Positions 42,764 to 42,901 of a stretch of DNA of 42,901 bases are shown here, one piece after another. Numbering within the stretch: the stretch's first letter is position 1; every line of letters starts with the position of its first letter. The DNA is from Rhodanobacteraceae bacterium. GTDB taxonomy: Bacteria > Pseudomonadota > Gammaproteobacteria > Xanthomonadales > Rhodanobacteraceae. The position numbers and the translations under genes are program-made. The notes below the pieces were generated by a model. That model saw only the letters and a program-made list of their open reading frames with translations, did not search any database and had not been told where the DNA came from. The stretch lies in contig JAEUPP010000072.1 of the NCBI GenBank assembly GCA_016790075.1, positions 1 through 42,901 on the forward strand. The letters are read 5' to 3'.

Positions 42764-42791
42764 GGCAATCCCGGCCTGGGCCGGGATTGCC
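42764..42791. terminator. Perfect hairpin between convergent genes at the right end
   Basis: GGCAATCCCGGCC (42764-42776) and GGCCGGGATTGCC (42779-42791) pair perfectly around a 2-nt loop. It lies between the permease gene and a convergent secreted-protein gene. No T-run follows on either strand. Confidence 0.55.
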
Positions 42792-42807
42792 ATTCGTGCA
42801 ATGACAG

Positions 42808-42901
42808 TTACGGTGTGAAGCTGCCGGTCAGGCTGGCGCCCGAATAGGCGGCGTAACCGTTGAGCATCACGTAGTAAGTCCCCGCCTGCGCGGTCGTGAT
42901 G
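42808..42901 (-). CDS. C-terminal end of a secreted protein, pre-peptidase C-terminal (PPC)-like domain (partial)
   Basis: On the minus strand the frame is open from the right edge and ends ITTAQAGTYYVMLNGYAAYSGASLTGSFTP and a TAA stop (42808-42810). The pattern AGTYYVMLNGYxxYSGxSLTxxF is typical of the last strands of the bacterial PPC domain at the C-terminus of secreted proteases and other exported enzymes. The rest of the gene lies outside the window, so the catalytic part is unknown. Confidence 0.6.
   Translation of the reverse strand, partial: ITTAQAGTYYVMLNGYAAYSGASLTGSFTP

Noticed and set aside
1-42901. CRISPR arrays, tRNA and rRNA genes, replication or phage attachment sites
   Set aside because: None was seen: no regularly spaced repeats, no cloverleaf-like segments with conserved TTC arm, no rRNA sequence.

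Overview
The window looks like chromosomal DNA of a GC-rich gammaproteobacterium, probably near the Xanthomonadales/Nevskiales/Steroidobacterales. The evidence is the long-form QueF, acetolactate synthase with a very small IlvM-type subunit, and a TonB-receptor/MFS/GH13 maltooligosaccharide locus. No taxonomic marker is present, so this is an inference. No tRNA, rRNA or CRISPR array was seen.

Layout. (1) 1-8.1 kb: tail of a secreted Ig-like-domain protein, queF, a small orphan protein, a LytS/LytTR-type two-component pair and a class C beta-lactamase-like hydrolase. Convergent to these is a minus-strand trio: a repeat-containing lipoprotein, a small protein, and a membrane protein with two CxxC motifs. 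(2) 8.1-14.4 kb: an accessory, partly decayed region. It holds two single-gene units that look like integron cassettes (a PhoD-like metallophosphatase and a eukaryotic-like protein kinase, separated by an attC-like site). It also holds possible IS terminal repeats, a transposase relic with one in-frame stop and a lost catalytic motif, a leucine-rich-repeat-like protein, a membrane protein gene broken by one TAG, an HXXEE protein, and an IS5-type transposase remnant joined to a truncated copy of the small gene at 1677. (3) 14.4-23.4 kb: an alpha-glucan utilisation locus (cytoplasmic GH13 glucosidase, TonB receptor, MFS transporter, lipoprotein GH13 amylase, LacI regulator), with two nearly identical inverted operator-like sites in the divergent promoter region. 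(4) 23.5-35.6 kb: a branched-chain amino acid supercluster, leader peptide-leuA-ilvE-leuC-leuD-leuB-(small ORF)-ilvD-ilvC-ilvG-ilvM-threonine deaminase. It is preceded by a complete-looking attenuator: a leader peptide with 13 Val/Leu/Ile in 15 codons, an intrinsic terminator, and a competing antiterminator pairing. (5) 35.7-42.9 kb: a secreted PI-PLC-like/C-type-lectin-like/bulb-lectin fusion, a sterol-desaturase-family enzyme divergent from a TetR regulator, an S33-type peptidase overlapping an ABC-2 exporter pair, and the 3' end of a further secreted protein.

How it works together. In region 3 the outer-membrane receptor, surface or periplasmic amylase, inner-membrane permease and cytoplasmic glucosidase form an uptake and hydrolysis route for maltooligosaccharides, with the LacI protein as likely local repressor. 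In region 4 nearly every step from threonine and pyruvate to Ile, Val and Leu is in one co-directional block with many 1-4 nt overlaps, so one attenuator could set expression of much of the set. All three non-overlapping convergent gene pairs have a perfect short-loop hairpin between them without a clear T-tract.
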